This document shows positions 12,001 through 18,216 of a stretch of 64,000 nt of DNA, in pieces (the stretch's first letter is position 1; every line of letters starts with the position of its first letter). Both the position numbers and the translations under genes were made by a program. The DNA comes from Methyloversatilis sp. XJ19-49. GTDB taxonomy: Bacteria > Pseudomonadota > Gammaproteobacteria > Burkholderiales > Rhodocyclaceae. The stretch spans positions 1 to 64,000 of the forward strand of contig NZ_JANINI010000008.1 of NCBI RefSeq assembly GCF_024580145.1. Reading direction: 5' to 3'. The notes under the pieces were generated by a model. The model was not told where the DNA came from and did no database searches. It saw nothing but the letters and a program-made list of their open reading frames with translations.

Positions 12001-13461
12001 GGCGGTGCCGACTACAGCAAGACGATACGTCTCAAGGTATCGGGCGGCATCATCGATGCCGGCGCGGGTGCCGTTCCGAATCTGCGCGGCGGCAGCACCA
12101 TTCTCGAAGCCAGCCACGGCAGCATCGGCAGCGCAGCACGCCCGGTCAGTCTCGATCTGGGTACGGCCGCGACGCTGACGGCGCGCGCGGCGAGCGGCAT
12201 CTGGCTGAATGAATTGAGTGGTCCGATGCGCGTGGCAGAAATGTTCGCCAGTGCCGGCGGCATTCACCTGACCAGCGCCGGCAGCATTCTGGATGCCCGC
12301 GGCGCGCAGCGTGTCGTGGCGCTGCAGACGGAGGAGGGCGACATCGACCTGCGCTCGCTCGCCGGCAGCATAGGTGCATCGGGCGAGGCACTGGTCGTCG
12401 CGCCGGGCAACGGTTACGTGGTCAATGCAGAGGCGGCGGAGGACGTGCATCTGTCGGGCATCACCACCGCCGATCCTGACTTCTCGTCCGATCTCGCAGT
12501 GGGCGAAGTGAAGGCCGGTGGTGATGCGTCGGTCACGGCAATCGGCACGGTCAGCGGCGGCAGCGTCCGTGCCGTGCGCGGCAATCTCGACCTGCGCGCC
12601 GGTCAAAGCGTGACGGTGCGTGAAGCGACGGCCGATGCGGGCAACGCAAGTGTGTTCGCCGAACAGGACATCCTGATGGATGCGGTGACCGCCGGCCGGG
12701 GCGTGCGACTGGAAACGATCAACGGTCGGGTCAGTGTGAAGCGGCTGAGCGGCGACACCATCGACATCATCACGGATGGCGACATCGAGGCGGGCGCGCT
12801 CGAAGTCGATTCGCAACTATCGATCGGCGTCGGTTCGATTACTGCAAAAATCGTTCAAACCGGCACTTCGGGTCCGCTGCTGATGAACGTGACGGGTCCT
12901 GGCGGCGGGATGGCGCGCTGGGTTGATCTGACGTTCGACAGTCCGATCGGTACGCGCTTCGAGCGGCTGTATTCGCAGGACGCGCGGATCGAGACGGAAC
13001 GTGGCTGGCTGGAAGTGCTGGATGGCCGGATCGACAACCAGGCGCGCTTCATCAATCCGCTGAGCAATGTTTACATGGACAACGCGACGACGGTGATCGA
13101 GCCGGCGGACATCCAGCTCAATGCGCCGGACGGGCAGTTTGCGCTGCGTCTTGAGCGCTACCGTCTGGTGACCGACGAGACGGCGCTGACGCGCAGCTCG
13201 CTGCACGAAGTGGTCAATGCGACGGACCCGGACAACAGCGGTCGGGAGGAGTCGCGCAACGCGATCGAAGGTCGGGTGCCGAATCCGACGCGCCCGCAGG
13301 CGGTGAATGTGGTGCCGGCGCTGTCGCAGATCGCGATCAACAGTCCGCTGGACATTCCGGCCGTGAATTCGGGCGATGAAGAGACGGAAGAGGACGCCGA
13401 GGCCCGTCGCGCAGCGGAGGAAGAAGCAGGCAATGAAACCCCGAAGGAGACCGCACCGTGA
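1..13461 (+). CDS. Giant filamentous haemagglutinin/LktA-type adhesin, C-terminal 4487 codons (5' partial)
   Basis: The reading frame is already open at base 1 and runs without a stop to 13461, so the start and the expected N-terminal secretion domain lie upstream of the window. The protein is almost wholly made of Gly/Ala/Val/Thr/Asp-rich beta-strand repeats of the filamentous haemagglutinin type, as in large two-partner-secreted adhesins and LktA-like proteins. The most regular repeats lie at about codons 1035-1850. The later part (about codons 2600-4300) is less regular. It holds the only cysteines I noticed, as two pairs (codons 2814/2822 and 3481/3486), the second inside a Trp/Phe-rich stretch. 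The C-terminus is an acidic Glu/Ala tail with no autotransporter barrel. No TpsB-type exporter gene is in the window. Expected role: secreted surface fibre for adhesion or biofilm. Family assignment is by composition and repeat style; the exact subfamily is uncertain. Confidence 0.85.
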   Translation, partial: AGGAAGLVLIDPLNIVLSANLLRGAGGYAGIPAGPDNGVSVTGANLLLQADNRITVNENVTVSSRRVAGTDAVSHATGASVGPSGDITFEAKHIDLKSGSKVLAHADGDFAPFGGDIQLLATDNQSTPVLGSVDDSIASITVNNATITGRDVTLKADANDKWVWTGEEYTDALLDFLDDLALVVDATVSVAHATIDVDGGARIEASGDLKIESVAVTDASMRVVGSVLGIGYGETDALATVDIKRATLSSGGAMTLRSQADSTLLVKVDTINTGHYNNMLSTASEYANFAFAVGIANQRAETTVGSAAVIEKAASLAVEATGAKSIEVSATGSSFKDGMASSGIAVMVNTTTMTASLGGTVTDAGSVSVTASLADDAQTSVGASAGTAGDPNPEEGFSNARPIDVALFEKLTAFVADVPNKDARAGSSGNFGLSASFAWVDNSNAVKAEIVAGAGVTSRGRVDVFANAEESLSFETSAAVDERSLEAPDPDNPLPPDEQKAKTEEKKKIAISGSIAVIDVTHRTDALIGDGATVNADGAITVAADTKLTPFWTQWLDAYDTLDTMDWADPDAWTNLGSNLFDLIGQPINATSWVQSGVESERLSFAGAVDYFTLDSQANAKIGSAHINAGTAPLSAAQDVTVSANASHGLLNLAGVPEIDLTTLPDGGSNSASAGFGGTYHHLTLTGGSDATIARGATVRADGLALLAGTDFDQVTIAEAAGKAGKVSVQGAFSLIDSDLQTIAQIASGTTVNARDVVLQAVDDSMSINVAGGVARSGSIGIGFSVAVNDLDRTTSALIGNRPDETGSGGALTAAGNIFLKAVTGATQGAFTVAGSLPGGGDESTDGKPGGDGAKTNVKDKGEQGKSGIGISAAVSINLVNDTTRATVADLASVSVAGTEASTLDINTDADGVTDLTVALTHGLNAGARNDALALAGAGALTIATDKSAGLGGAFTWNQLEKITQATIARTGLTFGGSGNVLLDAWNGGPMWSVSAGVAAGQKVGVAGSVAYSNVDNSTRVSIDGAGVDTGGSVSLISSDSSDIRSVAGAASYGGKAGFGAAVAISTVDSDTVAELVGDDTDSDDEIVRGAAGVSASATSDNDIASVAAALSASNGVSLSGAVTINTITNETRASSDAMVLKSGGAIALSASDLSTIESLAGAVGFSLSTAGVGVAVAYNEIGNTTRAALEDSLVEDRTGEAVDTLALTATNTSTIKSASVAGGLASTFGGAGSASTNFSDQTRTTAEIVDSDVAAAEANVTVTATDTSLIESLAGGVGLGLSAGFGAAVAVNDIGNVTLARVSGKKTTDGLDVASVVISADSLATIKTASVGVGAGVKVGVGGSVAVNLISSDTRALIENGAVIEARDDVAVLAEADDRISVLAGAAGIGLAAAGVGASVTVNEITGTTEAAIRSSEVAARAQQGSGVNVNDGEVAGANLRDSIDEMNTEGGGYSSSNPFVAPDLTASRGKVNVRGIAVNALATHHTSTGVANVAGGLYAGVALTASASVIGGETLATVSDSVLNGGDNSGASALQAVSIRAADHAYGNTFIGSIAIGAAGIGASADVNVFQRNTIAKVTGGDTRRADITAKGNADINALSAQGVASVVVGASGGVVAVVGSGSVAKFTSTTEASAQQADFEVGSLDVMSQHFSTFLVAGGGLAVGGAAGAGTFAVGLDDSTTRARLEDTTVDADEAVTVTAGTTTEMRTWAVGGAGGGFAGVAGAVAVGIIGSTTEASVVGSAIGGSDERAASLLVSASDSVVTESRAGAAALGGMAGVGAGASVTKVDNTTSATIRDSDVYVSGDIDVMSTAERKLSNLAAAAAAGGTLGIGGSAAVTLLNATMNANAAGELDNTDGENEGTLSSAQSFSDRDLLSTDEEGGNVRTADSFSETDIERVNAAGKVATKDDINAAPVGATQASVVDGDGSRDTLVAGGNIRIGASEKDRIEVGAGGIALGGLAGVGASVGVLDVRHNVGATTVGAISLQADTGDIELSAKTAELPDDDPLVQAEPALQVDSFQAAGGLVGVGAAVATADVNNTVRAGLGAGAQATVGSASGDVRVSADDTLDARAKAEGYAVGVVAAGIVIARADKSGSTSAQIGGLDTATAQTAATGVTLAGGLLDVRATREDTVSAESKAGAGGVAAGSGSESRAGALGTANAAVADRVTIAGAGSAVSVTANSTPQVSAVARGYNGSLAVSIGVSLAEASASTQSYATVGRYNSITAGALSLNAATLLPSVGTSVGHSAYSYANATGGSLLVGANGSDSYAGGTSLVNATMGTGNVLAIADSTSLTASNRTRQTAVTSGVTLGGLLALGANLADAVAGSITLASIDNGNTGTVGDALSVVATGHDETSADAEAGSGGIIAGAAAVASTRNLSDTQALLGGGAAGDALVTDSGGRMEVRADHMASFNARVDSLSAGVVGASGAQARNDIDARVVAGIRAGAHLNTWDLDVYALNETRKPWLTRVEGTAVIDVFNVFAGAGGLAGGAAGSGETRVDNITRVEVGDNARVSVLGDPDDAGRSDFNAVSDVMLRDRAKLEAGGAISAADAESIIEVNINPLTTAAGDVGRTEARIGSNVVVDTVGDFNLATRENIDVEARASSKTWGLAAYADGFSKSDIHSRSTTSIGAGTDIRADGFINLGAGRDAGGVRNRFSSVAYTDLYNNSLIPIPGLDWGADGLLTQTNRIVVDGSLRSVKDVSLIADKGFGHLVDGHGVARDLYSQAASAIASGISNLFGGGDVSIEQNSGRIIEQSQAGATVNGFIDAGIHNQRWMTISETDPGGGALPLTLSSQVSRDGQEAKCQAPGVAGCVYDTYSKQYWITRSDGLDMPVARIENLQDNLQTRIDSLKEIRGQYQGVTSTGADASSPETVAALTAEINFLEQQLADLFPAGGATASVSDAAFIILPEMSARGGNINVMGDYLAGSGQLVARGDAQIRIINNSSAFLRTDALTIPEDATGRLVLNSVAILNTPGTRPTTADINAELNARNKGGAAGFGNVDIAPDSAVPLIEARNTYIPLDADARAPDIEVVGDISNLLGTVTLESERGSVLVQPKDPLNPLTAPNIQAATINITAGRDFVFSSPSAFYHTAGAARDLWGGTRTPSGGSGGTANNFEDGSLFSGAADDVRIGNGAPTIAGNNIFISARYLNINGLLQSGLPDRSITIDADARVNLDIGPYKTATTLAQAKTNYDALVAGGMKPADPRFRITGTDGNIVAFFNAELNRIEQEPVKVEGGKLELLGEILNTGGGRIAAMDGYGRFDIDNLTGYDIVISGLDTGNDIEGRVRITDYLRRWDPAANGGFGAIVSSPLQSSTPTTAYYNSLTPVTRIVTRLGADVQTSDVIVTTESTPAGDKLVERPVASYVDLINTRSTGYAPVEDQTYTWVTGQRSTTNTYARYEKETKFWFFPGSWSIADRTAYVEYPDATPLMEGEYTRVDPALGDDAYRYQRRDVTTSYREWSTERSKCSWFFCIWKWHTYEVWSDFGTKRYNTHTVKADHLIPISFIGHDTGGIDIVSRGDIILTGSLTNRTGLVSLDATAGDGLPGGAIASESARGTITTESLTMRAASGIGSAIAPLQLNLSGNGSIDAVSAGGDVGLLAVSGDMRVAQAITGADGRVFLQADGDIVSAGVGDAVRVQGGGVELVSLNGRIGSNTQALVVQTQATLQGGLDFTAMGDIVVLQPDGDLQLDKVESLTGDVTLTAGTGRIVDGNRNETRDTRAEAELDAVWKNLRLRESDGAADSLADALKAHRAGIDREYREYWSLRNVKLIEDPANAGSYVYRADAYDAAAVPPRLRDLHDKLGGLGVTLATGALPDYDADFQYVGSVDTDRTLADISNGTHAWTDNQVRYGVSAAIYNKSVSDTETRIEQPNVVGRHIVLNAAGTAGGVGRDEGQFTVSIAALATLDPDQRRALAAAEADDVAVDTVAKTATVLKRDDVDVSTTADGSVTVNARGHVFLGADDYERNGTALPGDINLVSLDASGGGADYSKTIRLKVSGGIIDAGAGAVPNLRGGSTILEASHGSIGSAARPVSLDLGTAATLTARAASGIWLNELSGPMRVAEMFASAGGIHLTSAGSILDARGAQRVVALQTEEGDIDLRSLAGSIGASGEALVVAPGNGYVVNAEAAEDVHLSGITTADPDFSSDLAVGEVKAGGDASVTAIGTVSGGSVRAVRGNLDLRAGQSVTVREATADAGNASVFAEQDILMDAVTAGRGVRLETINGRVSVKRLSGDTIDIITDGDIEAGALEVDSQLSIGVGSITAKIVQTGTSGPLLMNVTGPGGGMARWVDLTFDSPIGTRFERLYSQDARIETERGWLEVLDGRIDNQARFINPLSNVYMDNATTVIEPADIQLNAPDGQFALRLERYRLVTDETALTRSSLHEVVNATDPDNSGREESRNAIEGRVPNPTRPQAVNVVPALSQIAINSPLDIPAVNSGDEETEEDAEARRAAEEEAGNETPKETAP
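3103..5550 (+). repeat. Degenerate protein-level tandem repeats inside the giant adhesin
   Basis: Successive units begin near 3103, 3283, 3445, 3622, 3784, 3952 and 4117, a period of 54-60 codons. Each unit has a Ser/Thr-rich strand with an Ile-(Glu/Lys/Arg/Ala)-Ser-(Leu/Val/Ala)-Ala-Gly core, a Gly/Ala-rich strand ending in Val-Ala-Val-Asn-like residues, and a Thr-X-Ala strand. Looser copies continue to about 5550. The DNA itself is diverged, so this is an old repeat kept at the protein level, consistent with coils of a beta-helix. Confidence 0.7.
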
Positions 13462-13557
13462 AGCGCGCGCGCAGGCAGGGCGAAAAGCGGTGCAAGCCGG
13501 GAGAGAGGTGCGCTGCCGGCAACGTGGACCGTTACCGCCACCGGCAGCGCGGAGGGA

Positions 13558-13896
13558 TCATTCGGCCGGGATGAAATCGAGGCCCTTCGACAGGACGAAC
13601 ATCACCGTGCAGCCGGTGTCGGTCGTGTGCGGTCCATGTGCCGTGCCGGCCGGTGCCGTGAATATCGAACCCGGACCATAGGCCTTGCCGTTTTCGATGA
13701 ACTGACCGTCGAGCACATACGCGACCTCATCGGCCTGCGTATGCAGATGTGATTGCACGCACGAGCCCGCGTCGAATTTGTACAGCACGGTGGATGCCGT
13801 CGTCGCGAGTTCGCCGTCGATCACCTTGAAGTACACGCCATCGATACCGCTGGGTTCCCATGCGAGCGAGTCGGCGTGGAATTCCTTTGTATACAT
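13558..13896 (-). CDS. Small single-domain cupin protein
   Basis: A 112-residue protein made of one cupin barrel. The first cupin motif is visible as a His-Leu-His-Thr-Gln-X-Asp-Glu stretch followed by Val-Leu-Asp-Gly, and the second as Pro-Ala-Gly-Thr-Ala-His-Gly-Pro-His. These His/Glu residues normally bind one metal ion. The ATG at 13896 is chosen because AGGAG lies 7-8 bases upstream; a longer frame reaching 13935 has no such site. It converges with the adhesin gene, with 96 bases between the two stops. Small cupins include ChrR-like sensors, dioxygenases and isomerases; nothing here fixes the reaction. Confidence 0.75.
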   Translation of the reverse strand: MYTKEFHADSLAWEPSGIDGVYFKVIDGELATTASTVLYKFDAGSCVQSHLHTQADEVAYVLDGQFIENGKAYGPGSIFTAPAGTAHGPHTTDTGCTVMFVLSKGLDFIPAE

Positions 13897-13943
13897 GCAC
13901 AGTCTCCTGGGGTGCCCGGTGTGTACCGGGTTCATTACATTAG

Positions 13944-13954
13944 TGGTCTAACGA
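13944..13954. promoter_or_regulatory. Possible GntR/FadR-type operator upstream of the cupin gene
   Basis: TGGTCTAACGA fits the generic FadR-family pattern TnGTnnnACnA and overlaps a TTAG-N4-CTAA inverted repeat (13941-13952). It lies about 50 bases before the cupin start, where a promoter would be. Short sites like this occur by chance, and no GntR gene is in the window. Confidence 0.25.
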
Positions 13955-14180
13955 AGAAGCACGGGCCATGCCACGCGCGGTGTCACGGCTGCGCGCCGTA
14001 TCCCGGGAGGACGTCGTTCATCCGGGGACGAAAGTCGGACCCCGTCCGATCACGATGACCGATTTCCGGACCGGAGCAGGGTTGATTCGGGGAGCCTGCA
14101 CCATGCGCGGGCCCCGAGATGACCCCGGCACGCTCGGCGTTCGATCACCTGGCGTTCGGGTTGCAACCGCCGCCGGACAA
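13955..14180. other. Intergenic stretch between the cupin gene and the DUF1329 gene
   Basis: Together with its flanks this is a 336-base gap (13897-14232). It holds the upstream region of the cupin gene and the terminator of the DUF1329 gene. Apart from these I see no gene with a ribosome binding site on either strand. Confidence 0.5.
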
Positions 14181-14213
14181 AAGGCCCGTCCGCGCGCAGC
14201 TCGGACGGGCCTT
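14178..14213 (-). terminator. Rho-independent terminator of DUF1329 gene copy 1
   Basis: A perfect 12-base-pair stem (14181-14192 with 14202-14213, loop of 9) lies 20 bases beyond the stop of the minus-strand DUF1329 gene. Read on the minus strand, the stem ends in a short run of T. This is a standard intrinsic terminator. Confidence 0.85.
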
Positions 14214-14232
14214 CGGGTCATGGCCTGCGGTC

Positions 14233-15552
14233 TTACTTGCCGGTTGCGACTTCTTCCAGCACGTTGAGCGACACGTCGGTTTCCTTGACGCCAGCCGGAT
14301 TGGACTTCATGTTCGACGACCAGTTGGTGGCATGGCCACGCTTGACGTCGATGATGTGTCCGATCACGGGCATGACCGCCTTGTAGCCGTCGTCGCCGAT
14401 GTCAGGCCGGTTCTGGAAGATGAACATCTTCCAGAATTCGCCCTTGCGGTCTTCCGCATAGCCCAGATACGGGCGCGGGAAATCGACTTCCATGTACACC
14501 ACCTTCTTGCTGTAGGGGTGTTCCGGGGGCGGGATGCCTTCAACGACGTAGACTTCACGCGGCTCCCAGCCGATGTCCGGCGCCGGGTTGAAGTGCGGCG
14601 GAATGTCGATGCCGATGCGCGGGAAGCGCTTGGCCGGCTCGGTGAAGGGCTGCTTCACGTCCACACTGATTTCCGGGCTGTGTGCGATGGCCAGCACCCA
14701 GCGCTTTTCCAGCAGCTTGTTCGACACATACTTCGTCGGGGCGGCATCCCAGATGTCCCAGTCGTCATACAGCTGGTCGGTGCCGCCGATCGGGTCCATC
14801 CACGCGCCGCCCGACAGGCGACGCACGCGACGCACCGACTTCAGGTAGGCGTAGGAATCATCCGGCACCTTCGAGTCAGCCTGGTTGTAACGCACCGAGA
14901 ACAGACCCAGACCGCGGATGTCCTGCGGGTAGGTCGCCACGAAGTAGGTCTTCTGCGAAATGTCGCCCTTGCCGACGGTGATCGGGCCGCCGTCAAGACG
15001 CCCTTCCATGTAGTAACGACGCGACTGGAAGGCCTGCACCCGCTCGTAACCCTTCTTCGCATCGAGGAAGGCCCAGGCGATGTCGCGCAGATCCATCGTG
15101 GCGCCGTAGGTGGCGGCACGCAGGTTCCAGATCACCTTGTCGCCGGCGTGCGGGTCGTCCATCTTGATGGTTTCCGGCGGGAACAGCATGCCGGCCTGCC
15201 ACCCGGTCACCGTACGGTCAGCCGGATTGAACTTCACCGTGTTGATGTTCTTCTTCGACCACTCCACGTACTTCGGATCCATCTCGATCTTCTTCGAGTT
15301 CGCGAGCTTGATGGTCAGGTTGTAGTTCTTGATCATCCACTCGAGCTTTTCCGGGACCATGCTGGCGATGGTCTTGTTCTCGAAGGTGTCGTTCTTGATG
15401 CTTTCGTAATTTTCCTTGTTGATCACGAAGCCTGCGGGAAGCTCCTTCGCGAAGGCGGGGCTCGCGCCCAATCCGATCGCGAGTGTGATCGCGCCTGCCA
15501 TGCCTGTTCGCAGCGCACTGCGACGTGGCGTCTGGTTGCCTTGGTTTTGCAT
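14233..15552 (-). CDS. DUF1329 family exported protein, copy 1
   Basis: A 439-residue protein with a signal peptide: Arg-rich start, hydrophobic core, cleavage after Ala-Phe-Ala at about residue 35. The rest is a DUF1329 domain, a family of periplasmic or outer-membrane-associated proteins with a LolB-like fold that is usually encoded beside DUF1302 and RND/MMPL genes. The mature part differs from the second copy (31113-32429) at only about 14 of 404 positions, while the two signal peptides are clearly different. AGGAGTAGGAG precedes the ATG at 15552. Unlike copy 2 it is monocistronic, has its own terminator, and has no DUF1302 partner beside it. The biochemical role of DUF1329 proteins is not settled; handling of hydrophobic compounds in the envelope is the usual inference. 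Confidence 0.85.
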   Translation of the reverse strand: MQNQGNQTPRRSALRTGMAGAITLAIGLGASPAFAKELPAGFVINKENYESIKNDTFENKTIASMVPEKLEWMIKNYNLTIKLANSKKIEMDPKYVEWSKKNINTVKFNPADRTVTGWQAGMLFPPETIKMDDPHAGDKVIWNLRAATYGATMDLRDIAWAFLDAKKGYERVQAFQSRRYYMEGRLDGGPITVGKGDISQKTYFVATYPQDIRGLGLFSVRYNQADSKVPDDSYAYLKSVRRVRRLSGGAWMDPIGGTDQLYDDWDIWDAAPTKYVSNKLLEKRWVLAIAHSPEISVDVKQPFTEPAKRFPRIGIDIPPHFNPAPDIGWEPREVYVVEGIPPPEHPYSKKVVYMEVDFPRPYLGYAEDRKGEFWKMFIFQNRPDIGDDGYKAVMPVIGHIIDVKRGHATNWSSNMKSNPAGVKETDVSLNVLEEVATGK

Positions 15553-16249
15553 CGTCTCCTACTCCTTTGGTCTGTGGTTCAGGATCAAACGAAAGATCGG
15601 CGTCCGGTGAAATCCGTCAGCGGGGAAGGCTTCTGCATTCCGCCATGGCCGATGTCTGACTGAAGGACGACGTGTGTCGCCCGCGACCTCCCTACATGTC
15701 CGCCTCCCGGACCGGGGGCGGACTATGCGGCGTTGCGCTGTCATGACGGCGAGGTCGTTGCCGTCCGCCAGCCTTGCATGGGGTGGGTGTCCTGCACTGG
15801 ACGAGATTCGTGGCGCACTGCGCGCGGTGACGTGTGGTACGGCAAGGAACGCGGCACGCGGCCCCACGCTGACACGGCATCGCTCTGGATCGGGAATCTC
15901 GTACATGCATTCTGAAACCGGAATATTCATGTGTCGCACCGGCTTGCTGTTCGCGGATGCGGTCATCGGGCACGCCCCGAAAAGGGTGCCGTCGCCGCGA
16001 GGGCGCCGCACCGCTTTCGACAGGGTTTTCGACAGACCTAAGATTTAGCATCGGATTCCTTAGTGTGCAACCTGTTCCTCGGTTGACCGCGTTCTTTGCG
16101 GCACCCGGCGACATGCAGCCGCTGCGCAGGCGGTTGCAGGCATTCATCATTGATGCCACCTCTACGGCATGCGCGTTCATCCGGATGCAATCGGTCGGCT
16201 GAAAGTCGAACCCCGGACTGATGGCGACGGATGATTTCCGGACTGCCCA
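15553..16249. other. Intergenic region between DUF1329 copy 1 and the CoA-transferase operon
   Basis: Part of an 880-base gap without a supported gene. It must hold the minus-strand promoter of DUF1329 copy 1, but I could not find a convincing -24/-12 or -35/-10 pair there. Two copies of CCGGACTG (about 16213 and 16238) begin a cluster of CCGGAC-type sites that continues toward the CoA-transferase promoter. Several open frames here lack ribosome binding sites and look like high-GC noise. Confidence 0.5.
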
Positions 16250-16280
16250 CCGTCCGGACAGGTCGTCACCGTTCGGACGC
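16250..16280 (+). promoter_or_regulatory. Putative activator sites upstream of the CoA-transferase operon
   Basis: CCGTCCGGACAG (16250-16261) and CCGTTCGGACGC (16269-16280) are near-copies of the perfect palindrome CCGTCCGGACGG found upstream of acxA. They lie about 65-90 bases before the -24 element, a normal distance for binding sites of sigma-54 activators. Assignment to the AcxR-type activator of this locus is inference. Confidence 0.5.
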
Positions 16281-16341
16281 ACGTGTATTTTAGATTCAAA
16301 AACAAGGGCTTGTGATGAGTGCGCTGCAGCATGCCTGCGCA

Positions 16342-16356
16342 GGCACAGGCTTTGCT
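16342..16356 (+). promoter_or_regulatory. Sigma-54 (-24/-12) promoter of the CoA-transferase operon
   Basis: GGCAC-N5-TTGCT matches the sigma-54 consensus (GG and GC ten bases apart). It lies 79 bases before the scoA start. The element AAAAACAA-N4-TTGTG (16298-16314) starts exactly 44 bases before the GGCAC, the same spacing as at the acxA promoter. Confidence 0.75.
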
Positions 16357-16434
16357 GGCCGCTACTGCTGGTCGGCGGCACACCGACACGGAGTGTTGCG
16401 ACCAAAAGTGCGTGCAGGCACAAGGAGGAGGCAG

Positions 16435-17133
16435 ATGAAAAAGCTTTACCCGGACGCGGTCACCGCGCTCAAGGGATTGATCACCGACGGCCATACGCTT
16501 GCCGTGGGCGGTTTCGGTCTGTGCGGCATTCCGGAACTGCTGATCAACGCCGTGGCAGACAGCGGCGTGAAAAATCTGACGGTGATCAGCAACAACGCGG
16601 GCATCGATGGCGTGGGTCTCGGGCGATTGCTCGGCAACCGTCAGGTGCATCGCATGATCGCTTCATACGTCGGCGAGAACGAGGAGTTCGAGCGTCAGCT
16701 GCTGTCCGGCGAACTGGAGGTCGAACTGACGCCCCAGGGCAGTCTGGCCGAGAAGCTGCGCGCCGGCGGCGCCGGCATTCCGGCGTTCTACACGCGTACC
16801 GGTGTCGGTACGCCGGTGGCGGACGGCAAGGAAACGCGCGAGTTCGGCGGTCAGCGCTATCTGCTCGAACATGCCCTGCGCGCCGACGTGTCGCTGGTCA
16901 AGGCGTGGAAGGCCGACGAATCGGGCAACCTGATCTACCGCAAGACCGCGCGCAACTTCAATCCGATGGTGGCGACGGCAGGCAAGGTAACGGTGGTCGA
17001 GGTCGAGGAACTCGTGCCGACCGGCGCGCTGGATCCGGATCAGATCCACACGCCCGGCATCTTCGTGCATCGCATCATCGTGAATACCGCACCGCTGAAG
17101 CGCATCGAAAAACTCACCACAAGGCAGCAATGA
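16435..17133 (+). CDS. scoA: 3-oxoacid (acetoacetate) CoA-transferase, subunit A
   Basis: A 232-residue family I CoA-transferase alpha subunit. The N-terminus carries the conserved Gly-Gly-Phe-Gly-Leu-Cys-Gly-Ile-Pro motif of the CoA-binding region. The length matches ScoA/AtoD-type subunits (about 230). The ATG at 16435 is preceded by AAGGAGGAGG; an upstream in-frame ATG at 16312 falls on the promoter side and is not used. It begins a six-gene operon and scoB follows one base after its stop. The pair moves CoA from succinyl-CoA or acetyl-CoA to acetoacetate, which fits the nearby acetone carboxylase. The CoA donor cannot be told from sequence. Confidence 0.9.
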   Translation: MKKLYPDAVTALKGLITDGHTLAVGGFGLCGIPELLINAVADSGVKNLTVISNNAGIDGVGLGRLLGNRQVHRMIASYVGENEEFERQLLSGELEVELTPQGSLAEKLRAGGAGIPAFYTRTGVGTPVADGKETREFGGQRYLLEHALRADVSLVKAWKADESGNLIYRKTARNFNPMVATAGKVTVVEVEELVPTGALDPDQIHTPGIFVHRIIVNTAPLKRIEKLTTRQQ

Positions 17134-17134
17134 C

Positions 17135-17782
17135 ATGGCCTGGACACGAGACGACATGGCGCGCCGCGCCGCGCGCGAGCTGAAAGACGGCTATTACGTT
17201 AATCTGGGCATCGGCATGCCCACGCTGGTGGCCAACCACATTCCGGAGGGCATGGATGTCTGGCTGCAGTCGGAAAACGGCCTGCTCGGCATCGGCCCCT
17301 TTCCGCTAGAAGGCGAAGTCGACGCCGACCTGATCAATGCCGGCAAGCAGACGGTCAGCACCATCCCCGGCAGCAGCTTCTTCAGCAGCGCCGATTCTTT
17401 CGGCATGATCCGCGGCGGGCACATCAATCTGGCCATCCTGGGTGCGATGCAGGTCAGCGAACACGGTGACCTGGCGAACTGGATGATTCCGGGCAAGCTG
17501 GTCAAGGGCATGGGCGGCGCGATGGATCTGGTGGCCGGTGTGCAGCGCGTGATCGTGCTGATGGACCACTGCAGCAAGGCGGGCGAACACAAGATTCTGA
17601 AGAACTGCGATCTGCCCCTGACCGGCGTCGGGGTGGTCAACATGATCATTTCCGATCTGTGCGTGCTCGTCGTGACGCCGGACGGACTGGAACTGCGCGA
17701 ACTCGCGCCGGGCGTCAGCCTGGAAGAGGTGCAGGAAAAGACCGGCGCTCCGATCCACACCGCGCCTGTGGTGATGCGATGA
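17135..17782 (+). CDS. scoB: 3-oxoacid (acetoacetate) CoA-transferase, subunit B
   Basis: A 215-residue beta subunit of the same enzyme. The catalytic glutamate lies in the Ser-Glu-Asn-Gly-Leu-Leu-Gly motif at about residue 47, and Gly-Ile-Gly-Met-Pro-Thr near residue 28 is the usual family signature. The length is typical of ScoB. Its stop overlaps the next start (ATGA at 17779-17782), indicating translational coupling with the MerR-like gene. Cytoplasmic; forms acetoacetyl-CoA for the thiolase encoded further downstream. Confidence 0.9.
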   Translation: MAWTRDDMARRAARELKDGYYVNLGIGMPTLVANHIPEGMDVWLQSENGLLGIGPFPLEGEVDADLINAGKQTVSTIPGSSFFSSADSFGMIRGGHINLAILGAMQVSEHGDLANWMIPGKLVKGMGGAMDLVAGVQRVIVLMDHCSKAGEHKILKNCDLPLTGVGVVNMIISDLCVLVVTPDGLELRELAPGVSLEEVQEKTGAPIHTAPVVMR

Positions 17783-18216
17783 AACCGGCGGCCGCTTCAA
17801 CGAAGTCGGCCGCGCGGCCCGCCGATGCGGGGCGCACCCTCAGCCGCGAACAGCTGGTCGAAGGCTATGGCCTGCCGCTGAGCCGCTTCGGTGTGTTCGA
17901 AGCGCTCGGAATCATCGTGCCCGAGGGCGACGATGGCTTCCGCTGCGACGACGACGACCGTCTGATCATCGCTGCCGCTGCCGTGCAGCTCGGTTTCGAC
18001 GAACGCGAATTGGGCGAGTTGATGGAGCTTTACGACAACACGACCCCGCAGGATCGCGCCTTGCCGCGTTTCATGAAGCTGCTTGCGAGTTACCAGCGCC
18101 TGATGGCTTGGCGGCATCCGGAAGGCTGTGACCCCGACACGCTGGCGAGCCTGGCGCGTCGGCCCTTCCGCGCTGAACAGTTCGGTTTCGGTGAGTCGGG
18201 AAAGGGCCGGGCGTGA
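17779..18216 (+). CDS. Small MerR-like/CbpM-like helical protein
   Basis: A 145-residue protein. Residues about 20-85 resemble a MerR-type winged helix (Leu-Ser-Arg-Glu-Gln-Leu, then Glu-Ala-Leu-Gly-Ile, then Phe-Arg-Cys-Asp-Asp-Asp-Asp and Leu-Gly-Phe-Asp-Glu-Arg-Glu-Leu). The Arg-Tyr-Tyr-Glu of true MerR proteins is missing (Arg-Phe-Gly-Val-Phe-Glu instead). A helical C-terminal part of about 50 residues follows. It overlaps scoB by ATGA and the peroxiredoxin start by GTGA, so it is translated as part of the operon. It could be a diverged regulator or a CbpM-like adaptor; I do not recognise a specific family. Confidence 0.55.
   Translation: MKPAAASTKSAARPADAGRTLSREQLVEGYGLPLSRFGVFEALGIIVPEGDDGFRCDDDDRLIIAAAAVQLGFDERELGELMELYDNTTPQDRALPRFMKLLASYQRLMAWRHPEGCDPDTLASLARRPFRAEQFGFGESGKGRA

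Noticed and set aside
7141-12816. Very long open frame (1891 codons) on the minus strand, antisense to the adhesin
   Set aside because: It is rich in Arg, His and Gly, has no start with a ribosome binding site and no recognisable domain. The repetitive high-GC adhesin gene keeps this antisense frame free of stops. The same holds for 4366-6753 minus.
14119-15663. 514-codon plus-strand frame over DUF1329 copy 1 and the matching minus-strand frame 31050-32441 over copy 2
   Set aside because: They resemble each other only because the two sense genes are near-identical; the sense strand carries the signal peptide and ribosome binding site.
15935-15960. Possible third sigma-54 promoter (GCACCGGCTTGCT)
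   Set aside because: The spacer is one base too short for GG-N10-GC and no gene follows in the right direction.
15674-16311. Several open frames in the gap between DUF1329 copy 1 and scoA
   Set aside because: No ribosome binding sites and Arg/Pro-rich noise; the region is better explained as regulatory.
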